From Actinomarinicola tropica (lineage in GTDB: Bacteria > Actinomycetota > Acidimicrobiia > Acidimicrobiales > SKKL01): DNA of 64,000 nt. The position numbers and the translations under genes are program-made. The notes beneath the pieces were generated by a model. It searched no databases and was not told the origin of the DNA. It was given only the letters and a program-made list of their open reading frames with translations. The DNA lies in the NCBI RefSeq assembly GCF_009650215.1, contig NZ_CP045851.1:62001-126000 (forward strand), written 5' to 3'. The stretch's first letter is position 1. Each line of letters opens with the position of its first letter. Shown here piece after piece: positions 44,403 through 53,359 of the stretch.

Positions 44403-44444
44403 CGACCCCGCCCGCCGGACACCTGCCCCGGCGAGGCGGGGTCG
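44403..44444. terminator. Strong two-part hairpin terminator between convergent genes
   Basis: CGACCCCGCC pairs with GGCGGGGTCG (ten base pairs), and the inner CGCCGG pairs with CCGGCG around a nine-base loop, with one unpaired A between the stems. It lies between the hydrolase gene and the convergent HNH gene. No T-run is present on either side. Confidence 0.75.
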
Positions 44445-44462
44445 TGCGCGTCCGGCGTGCGG

Positions 44463-45836
44463 TCATGCGGGTGGTGTGGTGGGTGTGCGGTCGGGGCGGT
44501 GGATGGTCCAGGTGCCGTCGGGTGCGCGGGTGGGGTGCCAGCCGTGGTTCTTGAGGCGGTTGTGGGTGTCGCAGAGCACCGCGGCGTTGGCTTGGTCTGT
44601 GGGTCCGCCGCGGCTCGCGTCGATGGTGTGGTCGATCTGCAGGCCGTGTCGGCGGTGGCAGCCGTTCCAGATGCACCGCAGCCCGTCGGGGTGCTGCAGT
44701 GAGTTGGTGAGCTCGGCCGCGTCGCGGGCCGATCCGGTGAAGAACCGCTGGCGGCGTCCGAGGTCGATCACGTTGGAGTCGGCGTCGATGATCACCCGGC
44801 GGACCTGGCCGGCCAGTGCCGCGGCGACCACGTCGGACGGGGCGAGGGGCACCCCCGACACGGTGCGGCACACACGAGGCCCACTCGGGTCGAATGCGCT
44901 GTCGGTGCCGGTGAGGGCGGTCTCGAAGGTGTCCAGATCGACGACGATGTTGACCAGCGGCACCGCCCGGCCGACGGTGGAGGCCGCCCGGGCGAAGATC
45001 GCGGCGAGCGCATCGGCGCGGCGTTGCGCGGGAGTGCGGGCCAGGTCGGCATCGGTCGCGGCGTCGCCGAGCCGCGTGCGGGCGTCGGCCCAGTCGGCGA
45101 GGAGCTCGGCGCGGGCGAACCACTCGAAGGTCTCCGCGATGGCGGCGCCCTGCAGGTTGCCGAACCCGCCGGTGAGGGTGAACCCGCCGTCGAGGTTCTC
45201 GACGACCGAGGCGTGGCGCCGTTCGTGGGACGTCTCGGCGTCGTGTTCGGTGCCGTCGACATCGGCGAGGCGTTCCCACTCCCGCAACCAACGACAGAAC
45301 CCCTCATGACCTTCGCGGCGCGCCATCTCGACGAGCACGTCCTCGATGAGCGGCAGCAGGTCCACGACTCGAGGGTTGCGCGCCACCCGCTCGACCGCCC
45401 GCACGTGACCGGTCGGGACCTCACCCGCCCGATGCGCCGCAGCCAGCGCCGGCACGTCTCGCAGCACCCGCGCGCACTGCACCCGCGCCCGCGCCTCGCC
45501 GTGCGGCAACCGGCCCAGGTGCCGGACCGCCACCGCCGCCGAGGCCAACCCGTCCACTGCGTACGCCTGCGAGCGGTCCAGATGCCCCGCCAGATGGTCG
45601 GTCACGGCGTCGATGCGGCGACGGAGGACTTCCACGTCGCGCACCAACCCCATCTCCGACCTGGCGTCCAGCACATCGAGATCGACCGAACCGAGCAGAT
45701 CGATCGCCCGGGCCAACGCCGACAGCGCCACACCCGGATCCACCGGACCCACATCTGCTTCCCCGACATCGAGCAGCACCACAGCCGCACCTCCGCCATC
45801 GCCATCACACAAGCCGGCACCGAAGCCGACGAACAC
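44463..45836 (-). CDS. DUF222 / HNH endonuclease domain protein (13E12-type)
   Basis: This 457-residue protein has an N-terminal helical DUF222 region at about residues 30-330 and a C-terminal HNH nuclease fold: CIWNGCHRRHGLQIDHTIDASRGGPTDQANAAVLCDTHNRLKNHGWHPTRAPDGTW. The HNH triad is carried by DH, N and H. This architecture is highly multicopy in actinobacteria (the M. tuberculosis 13E12 repeats) and may be selfish or defence-related; its biology is unknown. The exact start is uncertain; GTG codons downstream are alternatives. Confidence 0.87.
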   Translation of the reverse strand: MFVGFGAGLCDGDGGGAAVVLLDVGEADVGPVDPGVALSALARAIDLLGSVDLDVLDARSEMGLVRDVEVLRRRIDAVTDHLAGHLDRSQAYAVDGLASAAVAVRHLGRLPHGEARARVQCARVLRDVPALAAAHRAGEVPTGHVRAVERVARNPRVVDLLPLIEDVLVEMARREGHEGFCRWLREWERLADVDGTEHDAETSHERRHASVVENLDGGFTLTGGFGNLQGAAIAETFEWFARAELLADWADARTRLGDAATDADLARTPAQRRADALAAIFARAASTVGRAVPLVNIVVDLDTFETALTGTDSAFDPSGPRVCRTVSGVPLAPSDVVAAALAGQVRRVIIDADSNVIDLGRRQRFFTGSARDAAELTNSLQHPDGLRCIWNGCHRRHGLQIDHTIDASRGGPTDQANAAVLCDTHNRLKNHGWHPTRAPDGTWTIHRPDRTPTTPPA

Positions 45837-45920
45837 GGCGACCGAACCGGACGGGGAAGAACACCGACCCGACCACCTGCACCCACCCTACGAAGGGGGT
45901 GTGACAGTGACGGGCCGCCG

Positions 45921-47306
45921 TCAGTCGAAGATCGCTCCGGGGTTGAGGACGCCCGCCGGATCGAACGTGGCCTTGATCCCGCGCATCAGCTCGACGGCCG
46001 TCGGGTCGACGGACTCCAGGAAGTACCGCTTCTTCGACCGGCCGATCCCGTGCTCGCCCGACACCGCACCGCCCAGCTCGACGCCGGTGCCGAGGACCGC
46101 CGACATCAGCCGGCTGCGGACCTCGTCGTCGGGCTGGAAGACTGAGAGGTGGACGTTCCCGTCCCCGGCGTGACCGCAGCCGACCACGAGCGACTCGTGC
46201 TGCGCGGCCAGCTCCTGGCAGCGGGCGAGGTAGTCCGGGATGCGACTGCGGGGCACGACGACGTCGACGATGTCGTGGGCGCCGGCGGCCTTCGCCGTCC
46301 AGAAGGCCTTCTCCCGGGCATCGATCAGGGCGGCACCCGCGCCGGAGGGCAGCACGTACACGTCGAGCGCGCCCATCGCCCCGACCAGCGCTGCGAGCTC
46401 GGCCGTGTCCTCCTCGACCCGCGCCTCGGTCCGGCTCTCGAGCACGACGACCAGGTAGGCGAGCGCCGCCGCCTGCACGTCGGGCGGCACGCCGAGGTCG
46501 AGACCGACGTTGGCGGTGATCGCCCCCATGGTGACGAGGTCGATGTACTCGAGGATCGTCGGACCGATGCCGGAGGCGACCACGCGGGGGACGGCGGCGG
46601 CGATGTGCTCCAGGTCGGGGAACGGCACGAGGATCGTGGCCCCGTGGGTGAGGCGGGGGTGGAGGCGCAGGATCGCCTCGGTGGTGAGGGCGAGCGTCCC
46701 CTCCGAGCCGATGACGAGTTGGGTGAGGTCGTAGCCGGAGGTCGACTTCACGAACCGGCCGCCGGTGCGGATCACGTCGCCCCTGCCCGTGACCGCGGTG
46801 AGGCCGAGGACGTTGTGGCGGGTCACGCCGTAGCGGACCGCCCGCATCCCGCCGGCGTTCGTCGCGACGTTGCCGCCGAGGCTGGCGGAGCTCTCGCCCG
46901 GGAACACCGGGTACACGAGGCCGTGAGCGTCCGTCTCGGCGTCGAGCTGGGCGAGCGTCACGCCGGGCCGGACGACGGCGACCTGGTCGTCGGGGTCGAT
47001 CTCGACGATGTCGGCCATCCGGTCGAACGCCACGACCAGGCCGTCGGACCGCGGGAGGCACGCGCCGGACAGGCCGGTCCCGGAGCCCCGAGCGGTGAGC
47101 GGCACCCCGACATCGGCGGCCCACCGGACGACTGCGGCGACCTCGTCGGTGGACCCCGGGTGGACGACGCCGAGGGGCCGCACCGGCCCGAGCCCGAGCG
47201 CCTCGTCGTGGGTGAGGTCCACGCCGACCGCGTCACCGACCTCGACGTGGGCGGCGCCGACGACGGCGGCCAGCGCGTCCTCGACCTGGCTCGGATCGAC
47301 CGCCAT
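45921..47306 (-). CDS. FAD-binding oxidase of the GlcD / D-lactate dehydrogenase type
   Basis: This 461-residue VAO-family flavoprotein shows TARGSGTGLSGACLPRSDGLVVAFDRM and FPGESSASLGGNVATNAGGMRAVRYGVTRHNVLG (FAD loops), KSTSGYDLTQLVIGSEGTLALTTEA, and the C-terminal cap CGHAGDGNVHLS and GAVSGEHGIGRSKKRYFLE. It should oxidise a 2-hydroxy acid such as glycolate or D-lactate. Electron partners GlcE/GlcF are absent, so it may be the single-subunit D-LDH-like form. Its ATG shares one base with the stop of a 33-residue frame (TGATG), so it is translationally coupled. Confidence 0.92.
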   Translation of the reverse strand: MAVDPSQVEDALAAVVGAAHVEVGDAVGVDLTHDEALGLGPVRPLGVVHPGSTDEVAAVVRWAADVGVPLTARGSGTGLSGACLPRSDGLVVAFDRMADIVEIDPDDQVAVVRPGVTLAQLDAETDAHGLVYPVFPGESSASLGGNVATNAGGMRAVRYGVTRHNVLGLTAVTGRGDVIRTGGRFVKSTSGYDLTQLVIGSEGTLALTTEAILRLHPRLTHGATILVPFPDLEHIAAAVPRVVASGIGPTILEYIDLVTMGAITANVGLDLGVPPDVQAAALAYLVVVLESRTEARVEEDTAELAALVGAMGALDVYVLPSGAGAALIDAREKAFWTAKAAGAHDIVDVVVPRSRIPDYLARCQELAAQHESLVVGCGHAGDGNVHLSVFQPDDEVRSRLMSAVLGTGVELGGAVSGEHGIGRSKKRYFLESVDPTAVELMRGIKATFDPAGVLNPGAIFD

Positions 47307-47407
47307 CAGAGCGTCGACCAGCCGCCGGCGGGGGCCAGGAGCACCGCGGTGACCATGGCGGTGCGTCCGGCGAACCGCCCCGGGACGCTCGTGCTCGGCT
47401 CGGACAT
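47306..47407 (-). CDS. 33-residue upstream peptide, possible truncated SDR start
   Basis: A short frame with an excellent ribosome site (AGGAGGT, six bases before the ATG) reads SVPGRFAGRTAMVTAVLLAPAGGW. The GRFAGRTAMVT part is the N-terminus expected of a short-chain dehydrogenase just before its glycine-rich loop, but the frame stops soon after. Its TGA shares a base with the GlcD-like ATG. It is either a deletion remnant that now drives translation of the oxidase or a regulatory upstream peptide. Confidence 0.55.
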   Translation of the reverse strand: MSEPSTSVPGRFAGRTAMVTAVLLAPAGGWSTL

Positions 47408-47473
47408 GCGGCGACCTCCTGGCGTCGGGCCTGAGCGCAGCGTACGGCGCGTCGGGAGCCCGTCGCCCGGAGC

Positions 47474-49204
47474 TCAGCCGGTGGCGATGCGGTGCTGGAG
47501 GGTGAACGCCTCGGCGCGGGTGATCGCCCGGTCGGGCAGGAACGAGTTCGTCCCGCCGACCCCGGTGGTGACGCCGGCGTCGCGTGCCCAGCCGACGGCG
47601 CGGGCGTAGTACGAGGTCGACGCGACGTCGTCGAAGCCGGACAGGGGTGCCGGCGGGGTCGACTCGACGCGCCAGAGCATGGTCAGCAGCTCGGCGCGGC
47701 TGATCGTGCGGTGCGGTTCGAAGCGGTTGCTCCCGCCGACGCCGGTGGTGATGCCCCGCCAGCGCGCCCAGTCCACCGCCGTGGTGAAGAACGTCCCGCT
47801 CGGGACGTCGTCGAACCCCGCGGCCGGCGCGCCGGTCGGACCACCCCGGATGCGCCAGACCATGGTGACGGCCTCGGCACGGGTGATCTCGCGGTGGGGG
47901 AGGAACAGGTTGCCGCCGGCGCCGGTCGTGTAGCCGTGGTGCTGGGCCCAGGCGACGGGGGTCGAGAAGAAGGTGCCCGATCGGGGCACGTCGAGGAACG
48001 TCGACGGCGGGATCGGGGCGGGCGTGGCCGGCGTGCCGGTGACGGCGGCGACGAGCTCGGGGATGTCGACGACACCGGCGCCGGTGCGGGCGTCGCGCCC
48101 CGCGGTGTGGACGTCCCGCGCCGTCGACTCGAGGAGCTGCTCGATCTGGTCGGGGGTGAGCGACGGATCGAGGTGGCGGGCGAGGGCGGCGGCGCCGGCG
48201 ACCATCGGCGCGGCGTACGAGGTGCCGGCACCCGGCTCCCAGTCGGTCCGGCTGAGTCCGACCACGTTCGCGCCCGGTGCGGCGAGGTCGACCTGTGAGC
48301 CCCAGGTGGAGAAGGAGGCGTAGCCGTCGTCGCTGGTGGTGGCGCCGACACCGATGACGCCGGGCATGGCGGCGGGGTACTCGACGGGGTTGCCGTCGGC
48401 GCCGTGGTTGCCGGTGGCGGCGACGACGACGACGCCCTCGGCCCGGGCCTCGGCGATGGCGGCCTCGACGACCGTCGACCGGGTGGTCCCGGCGAGCGAC
48501 ATGTTGATGACGTCGGCCCCGTTGTCGGCCGCCCAGAGGATCCCCTCGGCGACGTGGGACATCGAGCAGACCGTCCCCGCGCAGACGACGACCGGCTGGA
48601 TGGCGACGTCACGGACCGTCGCCGACAGGAAGAGGCCGTTGCCGTGGGTCGCGGTGATCATCGACGCAACGAAGGTGCCGTGGCCGTCGAAGTCGGTCGT
48701 CGTGGGGGCGTCGTCGACGACGGACCAGCCCGTGAGGACGAGGCCGGCGAGATCGGGGTGGGAGGCCTGCACGCCCGTGTCGAGGACGGCGACCACGGTC
48801 CCGGCGGCCGAGCGGTCCCAGGCGCGGTCGGCGCCGACCGCGGCGAGCTGCCACTGGCTGCTGCGGAGCGGGTCGCCGAGGCTGCCGAGCGACACGTCGG
48901 CGCGGGCGGAGCCGACGAGCGACCAGGTGCCGTCCTCCTCGGCGGCGACGACGTCGGGGTCCGCCGTCAGCGACCGGACCGCGGCGGCAGGGTCGTTCGT
49001 CGCAGGCACGGCGTAGCGGACGACGTCGAGGTCGTCACCGACGCGCTCGACGGCCGCCACCACCGTGTGCCCGGCGGGTGCGACCTCGGCCGGTGCGAGC
49101 TCGTCGAGCGCTGGCGCGCGGTCCTCACCGGCCCCGGCCGGCGCGGCGCCGAGCAGCGAGACGGCGAGGATGGTCGCGAGCGGGAGCACGGAGCGGCGGG
49201 CCAT
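47474..49204 (-). CDS. Secreted S8 subtilisin-like protease with three SLH repeats
   Basis: The 576-residue protein has a signal peptide (RRSVLPLATILAVSLLGAAPAGA), an inhibitor-like prodomain to about residue 110 and an S8 catalytic domain with Asp142 (VLDTGV), His175 (DGHGT) and Ser329 (GTSYAAP). From about residue 402 there are three S-layer-homology repeats, each with an FxDVP/FDDV start and an ITRAEA or ISRAEL motif. SLH repeats usually bind secondary cell wall polymers, so the protease is probably displayed on the wall. No sortase signal is present. Substrate unknown. Confidence 0.93.
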   Translation of the reverse strand: MARRSVLPLATILAVSLLGAAPAGAGEDRAPALDELAPAEVAPAGHTVVAAVERVGDDLDVVRYAVPATNDPAAAVRSLTADPDVVAAEEDGTWSLVGSARADVSLGSLGDPLRSSQWQLAAVGADRAWDRSAAGTVVAVLDTGVQASHPDLAGLVLTGWSVVDDAPTTTDFDGHGTFVASMITATHGNGLFLSATVRDVAIQPVVVCAGTVCSMSHVAEGILWAADNGADVINMSLAGTTRSTVVEAAIAEARAEGVVVVAATGNHGADGNPVEYPAAMPGVIGVGATTSDDGYASFSTWGSQVDLAAPGANVVGLSRTDWEPGAGTSYAAPMVAGAAALARHLDPSLTPDQIEQLLESTARDVHTAGRDARTGAGVVDIPELVAAVTGTPATPAPIPPSTFLDVPRSGTFFSTPVAWAQHHGYTTGAGGNLFLPHREITRAEAVTMVWRIRGGPTGAPAAGFDDVPSGTFFTTAVDWARWRGITTGVGGSNRFEPHRTISRAELLTMLWRVESTPPAPLSGFDDVASTSYYARAVGWARDAGVTTGVGGTNSFLPDRAITRAEAFTLQHRIATG

Positions 49205-49251
49205 GCTCGTCCATCGGCCCCGTCCGCCCCGTGCATGAGGGTTGGCGGCGG

Positions 49252-49668
49252 TCAGGCGCCGACGGCGACCAGCTCCACGTCGAAGACGAGCGTCTTGCCC
49301 GCGAGGGGGTGGTTGGCGTCGACGACCGCGGTGGTCTCGCCGAGCTCGGTGACCCAGAGCGTCATCTCCTGACCGTCGACCTGGGCGCGCAGCGGGATGC
49401 CCTCGGTGGTGCCCTCGGGGAGCTGGGCGCGGTCGACCGTCTGGGCCAGGCCGGGCTGGTGCTCGCCGTAGGCCTCCTGGGGCGGGATGGTCACGGTGCG
49501 GGTCTCGCCCTCGGCCATCTCGAGCACGGCGTTGTCGAGGCCGGGGATGATCTCGCCGACCCCGGCGGTGAACTCGAGCGGCTCACGACCCTCGGAGGAG
49601 TCGAACGTGGCGCCGTCCTCGGTCCTCCCCGTGTAGTGGATGCGGACCTTGTCTCCGGTGCTGGGCAT
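49252..49668 (-). CDS. FKBP-type peptidyl-prolyl isomerase (SlyD-like)
   Basis: This 138-residue isomerase opens with GDKVRIHYTGRTEDGATFDSSEGREPLEFTAGVGEIIPGLDNAVLEMAEGETRTVTIPPQEAYGEHQPGLAQTV, the FKBP core with an inserted-flap region as in SlyD. The His-rich metal-binding tail of E. coli SlyD is absent. A cytoplasmic folding role is expected. AAGGAG six bases upstream fixes the ATG. It diverges from the VOC gene. Confidence 0.93.
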   Translation of the reverse strand: MPSTGDKVRIHYTGRTEDGATFDSSEGREPLEFTAGVGEIIPGLDNAVLEMAEGETRTVTIPPQEAYGEHQPGLAQTVDRAQLPEGTTEGIPLRAQVDGQEMTLWVTELGETTAVVDANHPLAGKTLVFDVELVAVGA

Positions 49669-49810
49669 GCCGGTCTCCTTCGCTGGCGAGCATCCCACGG
49701 TAGGGACGGGCGCCGGACCTCCCAACGTGGCGCCGATGAGTCCGGCGGGCCCGGTGCGTCTCCACACCACCATCCACCCACGAACCGTCCACGACGAAAC
49801 GGAGCCCACG

Positions 49811-50215
49811 ATGAGCTTCTACGCCTACCTCTTCTTCAGCGGTGACTGCCGCCAGGCCTTCGAGCACTACCAGCAGGTGTTCGGCGGCGAGCTCGAGATC
49901 ATGACCCACGCCGAGGTCCCCGAGGGGTCCGAGATGCCGGGCGCCGAGGACCACCACGTCATGCACGCGGCGCTGAAGGTCGGCGACGCCACGCTGATGG
50001 GGTCCGACGACCCGACGGGCGACGGCGGTCCGAAGGTCGGCCTCGCGGTCACCTTCGGCGCGCCCGACGAGACCGAGGCCAAGCGGGTCTTCGACGCGCT
50101 CGCCGAAGGGGGCGAGGTCCAGATGCCGTTCGAGGCCACGTTCTTCTCCAAGGGCTTCGGTGCCCTCGTCGACCGGTGGGGCGTGTCCTGGATGATCGAT
50201 ACCGAGGAGGCCTGA
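49811..50215 (+). CDS. VOC family protein (PhnB/glyoxalase-like)
   Basis: This 134-residue PhnB-type VOC protein starts SFYAYLFFSGDCRQAFEHYQQVFGGELEIMTHAEVPE and contains HHVMHAALKVGDATLMGSDD and GVSWMIDTEEA near the end. PhnB-like proteins lack a clear enzymatic role. The distance to serS is only 25 bases, but a leaderless-type -10 box lies in that gap, so serS has its own promoter. Confidence 0.9.
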   Translation: MSFYAYLFFSGDCRQAFEHYQQVFGGELEIMTHAEVPEGSEMPGAEDHHVMHAALKVGDATLMGSDDPTGDGGPKVGLAVTFGAPDETEAKRVFDALAEGGEVQMPFEATFFSKGFGALVDRWGVSWMIDTEEA

Positions 50216-50228
50216 CACCCGGGGTTGG

Positions 50229-50234
50229 TACCGT
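50229..50234 (+). promoter_or_regulatory. Leaderless-type -10 box (TACCGT) for serS
   Basis: TACCGT ends six bases before the serS ATG, leaving no room for a leader or a T-box. Confidence 0.5.
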
Positions 50235-50240
50235 CTTCGG

Positions 50241-51530
50241 ATGCTCGACCTGCGACGCATCCGGACCGAACCCGACGCGGTGAAGGCCGCGCTGGCACGG
50301 CGGGGCGACGACGGGTCGTCGGTCGACGAGGTCCTGCGCCTCGACGCCGACCGCCGGGCCAGGGCCGGCGAGCGCGACGACCTGCGGGCCCGGGTCAACG
50401 CCATCTCCAAGGAGGTCGGCGCGCTCTTCCGCGACGGGAAGAAGGACGAAGCCGCAGGGCTGCAGGCCGAGAGCAAGGCCGCCGGGGAGCGCGAGAAGCA
50501 GCTCGACGCCGAGGTCACGACCCTCGACGCCGAGCTGCGCGACCGTCTCCTCCGCATGCCGAACCTGCCGAGCCCCGACGCGCCCGACGGGGCGTCGGAG
50601 GCGGACAACCCGGTCCTGCGCACCGAGGGCTACGACCCCGACGCCTACGGCGAGCACCAGCGCGTGCCGCACTGGGACATCGGCGCCGAGCTCGGGTGGC
50701 TCGACCCGGACGCCGCCGGGCGCATCTCCGGCGCCATGTTCTCGATGTACCGCGGGCCCGGCGCCCGGCTCCTGCGCGCCATGGTCCAGCTGTCCCTCGA
50801 CCGCAACGGCGACGCCTACGAGGAGATCCGGCCGCCCACGCTCGTGCGCACCGACACGATGGTCTCCACCGGGCACCTGCCGAAGTTCGAGGACGAGGCG
50901 TACCACATGGAGCGCGACGACCTCTGGGCCATCCCCACCGCCGAGGTGCCGCTCACGTCCCTCGGCCGGGACCAGATCCTCGACGAGGCCGACCTGCCGT
51001 TGCGGTTCATGGCCTACACGTCCTGCTACCGCCGCGAGGCCGGGTCCGCAGGTCGTGACACCCGTGGCGTGCTGCGCTCCCACGAGTTCGACAAGGTCGA
51101 GCTGCTGGCCTACGCAGCGAACGCCGAGCAGGCGATCGCCTGCCAGGAGGACGTCCTCGCCCGCAGCGAGTCGATCCTCGCCGATCTCGGCCTGGCCTAC
51201 CGGGTGGTCGACCTGTGCACAGGCGACCTCGGCAACTCCGCGGCCCGCACGTGGGATGTCGAGGCCTACGCCCCGGGCTGCGACATGTGGCTGGAGGTCA
51301 GCTCGGTGTCCTGGTTCAGCGACTACCAGGCCCGCCGGGCGAACATCCGCTTCCGGCCCGCCGGCGGCGGATCGCCCGAGGTGATCCACACGGTCAACGG
51401 GTCGGCGATGGGCTGGCCCCGCACCTGGGCTGCCGTCGTCGAGACGCATCGGCAGCCCGATGGAACGATCCGGGTCCCCAAGGTGTTGCAGCCGTACATG
51501 GGTGGCGTCGAGGTCATCGGCCGGCGCTGA
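50241..51530 (+). CDS. serS: Serine--tRNA ligase
   Basis: This 429-residue class II aminoacyl-tRNA synthetase has full length. The N-terminal tRNA-binding coiled coil starts LDLRRIRTEPDAVKAALARRG and spans about residues 30-110. Motif 2 is CYRREAGSAGRDTRGVLRSHEFDKVE, and the motif 3 region is RRANIRFRP ... VHTVNGSAMGWPRT. It charges tRNA-Ser and tRNA-Sec. Its stop shares a base with the start of the osmolyte transporter ATPase (TGATG), so the transporter is probably read from the serS transcript. Confidence 0.97.
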   Translation: MLDLRRIRTEPDAVKAALARRGDDGSSVDEVLRLDADRRARAGERDDLRARVNAISKEVGALFRDGKKDEAAGLQAESKAAGEREKQLDAEVTTLDAELRDRLLRMPNLPSPDAPDGASEADNPVLRTEGYDPDAYGEHQRVPHWDIGAELGWLDPDAAGRISGAMFSMYRGPGARLLRAMVQLSLDRNGDAYEEIRPPTLVRTDTMVSTGHLPKFEDEAYHMERDDLWAIPTAEVPLTSLGRDQILDEADLPLRFMAYTSCYRREAGSAGRDTRGVLRSHEFDKVELLAYAANAEQAIACQEDVLARSESILADLGLAYRVVDLCTGDLGNSAARTWDVEAYAPGCDMWLEVSSVSWFSDYQARRANIRFRPAGGGSPEVIHTVNGSAMGWPRTWAAVVETHRQPDGTIRVPKVLQPYMGGVEVIGRR

Positions 51531-52678
51531 TGGCCACCACAGAGGGCGGCGACGTCGCGATCCGCCTGTCGGGCGTCGAGAAGCGGTTCCCCGGTGCCGC
51601 CTCCCCGGCGGTCACCTCGCTCGACCTCGAGGTCCCGCAGGGGCGCATCGTCACCTTCGTCGGGCCCTCGGGGTGCGGGAAGACGACGACGCTGAAGATG
51701 ATCAACCGCCTGATCGAGCCGACGGACGGCACGATCGAGGTGCTCGGCCGCGACGTCCTGTCGATGAAGAAGGCCGAGCTGCGCCGCCAGATCGGCTACG
51801 TCATCCAGCAGATCGGTCTGTTCCCCCACAAGACCGTCGCCGCCAACATCGGCACCGTCCCGCACCTGCTCGGGTGGAGCAAGCAGCGCATCGCCGAGCG
51901 CGTCGACGAGCTCGTCGACCTGGTCGGCCTGGAGCGAACCATGCTGCGGCGCTACCCGGCCGAGCTGTCGGGGGGCCAGCAGCAGCGCGTGGGCGTGGCC
52001 CGGGCCCTGGCCGCCGACCCGCCGATCCTGCTGATGGACGAGCCGTACAGCGCGGTCGACCCGATCGTGCGCGCCCGGCTGCAGGACGAGCTCCTCGCGC
52101 TGCAGCGCCGCGTGCAGAAGACGATCGTCCTCGTCACCCACGACATCGACGAGGCGATCAAGCTCGGCGACGAGGTCGTGCTCTTCCAGGTGGGCGGCGT
52201 CGTCGCCCAGCAGGGTCCGCCGGCCGAGGTGCTGGCTGCTCCGGCATCGGCGTTCGTCGAGGAGTTCCTCGGGCGGGAACGGGGCCTGAAGCGACTCGCC
52301 CTCCTCACGGTCGCCGACGTCGCCCTCACCACCGGCTGGGCGGTCGAGGCCAGCGCGCCGCCGTCGGAGGCCCTCGCCGTGATGGCCGCCAACGCCCTCA
52401 CCTGGATCGGCGTCCGCGACGGCGACCGCCTGCTCGGCTGGACGTGGGGCCGCGACCTCGACGGTGTGGACGCGGTCGGCGAGGCGCCGCTGCACGGGTT
52501 CCTCGCCGAGGTCCGGCCCGACACGCCTCTGCGCGAGGCGCTCGACGGCATCGTCGGCTCCCGCACCCGGGTCGCGGTCGTCACCGACGACGACGGCCGC
52601 TACCAGGGGATGCTCACCGTCGCCGACATCAGCGAGGGCATCTCCCCCGACGCCGCCGGACACGACGAGAGGGGCTGA
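51530..52678 (+). CDS. Quaternary amine/osmolyte ABC transporter ATP-binding subunit (OpuC/ProV-like)
   Basis: The 382-residue ATPase has Walker A VGPSGCGKTTTLKMI, a Q-loop VIQQIGLFPHKTV, the signature LSGGQQQRVGVARALA, Walker B ILLMDEPYSAVD and the switch His in VTHDIDEA. After about residue 245 it has two CBS-like segments (TRVAVVTDDDGRYQGMLTVADISEG), which sense ionic strength in OpuA/OpuC relatives. It energises uptake of glycine betaine, choline or a similar solute together with the next three genes. Translationally coupled to serS. Confidence 0.93.
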   Translation: MATTEGGDVAIRLSGVEKRFPGAASPAVTSLDLEVPQGRIVTFVGPSGCGKTTTLKMINRLIEPTDGTIEVLGRDVLSMKKAELRRQIGYVIQQIGLFPHKTVAANIGTVPHLLGWSKQRIAERVDELVDLVGLERTMLRRYPAELSGGQQQRVGVARALAADPPILLMDEPYSAVDPIVRARLQDELLALQRRVQKTIVLVTHDIDEAIKLGDEVVLFQVGGVVAQQGPPAEVLAAPASAFVEEFLGRERGLKRLALLTVADVALTTGWAVEASAPPSEALAVMAANALTWIGVRDGDRLLGWTWGRDLDGVDAVGEAPLHGFLAEVRPDTPLREALDGIVGSRTRVAVVTDDDGRYQGMLTVADISEGISPDAAGHDERG

Positions 52679-52681
52679 CCC

Positions 52682-53359
52682 GTGCTCCTCGCCCAGGCCT
52701 CGCTGCGCGACGAGCTCGTCTCGTGGTCGTGGATCAGCGAGCGGTGGGACCAGGTGTGGGAGGCCACGCTCAACCACCTCCAGCTCACCGTCGTCGCCGT
52801 GGGCATCGGGCTGCTCATCGCGATCGCGCTGTCGGCCGTCGCCCTCGCGTGGCGCCCCGCCTACGCCCCGATCACGTGGGTCACCGGGTTCCTCTACACG
52901 ATCCCCAGCCTGGCGCTGTTCTCGTTCCTGGTGCCGATCCTCGGCCTCGGGTTCGTCACGGCCCAGGTGGCGCTGGTCAGCTACACGCTGCTCATCCTGG
53001 TGCGGAACATCGTCGCCGGCGTCGACGGTGTGCCCGCGGCGGTGAAGGAGGCCGCCGACGGCATGGGCTACACGCCGCTGCGACGGTTCGTCGCCGTCGA
53101 CCTGCGCCTGGCCACGCCGACGATCGTGGCCGGCATCCGCATCGCCGCGGTCACCGTCGTCGGACTCGTGACGATCACCGCGCTCATCGGCGAGGGCGGG
53201 TACGGCGTGTTCATCCTCGACGGCCTGCGGCGGCGGTTCTCGACGCCGATCGTCCTCGGGACCGTCCTGTCGGTGCTGCTCGCGGTCGCCATCGACATCG
53301 CCCTCGTGCTCGTCGAACGTGCTCTGACGCCGTGGGCCCGGCGGGGGGTGCGGCACTGA
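52682..53359 (+). CDS. Osmolyte ABC transporter permease 1 (OpuCB/ProW-like)
   Basis: The 225-residue permease has about six membrane helices and the MetI-like coupling loop EAADGMGYTPLRRFVAVDLRLATPTIVAGIRIAAV. VTGFLYTIPSLALFSFLVPILG is typical of the OpuB/OpuC permease family. GTG start three bases after the ATPase stop. Its TGA shares one base with the second permease ATG. Confidence 0.92.
   Translation: MLLAQASLRDELVSWSWISERWDQVWEATLNHLQLTVVAVGIGLLIAIALSAVALAWRPAYAPITWVTGFLYTIPSLALFSFLVPILGLGFVTAQVALVSYTLLILVRNIVAGVDGVPAAVKEAADGMGYTPLRRFVAVDLRLATPTIVAGIRIAAVTVVGLVTITALIGEGGYGVFILDGLRRRFSTPIVLGTVLSVLLAVAIDIALVLVERALTPWARRGVRH

Noticed and set aside
44463-45836. HNH gene as part of a mobile intron or a phage
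   Set aside because: No intron core, integrase, terminal repeats or other phage genes are nearby; DUF222-HNH genes are ordinary multicopy residents of actinobacterial chromosomes.
50216-50240. T-box or other leader upstream of serS
   Set aside because: Only 25 bases separate it from the preceding gene and a -10 box lies six bases from the start codon.
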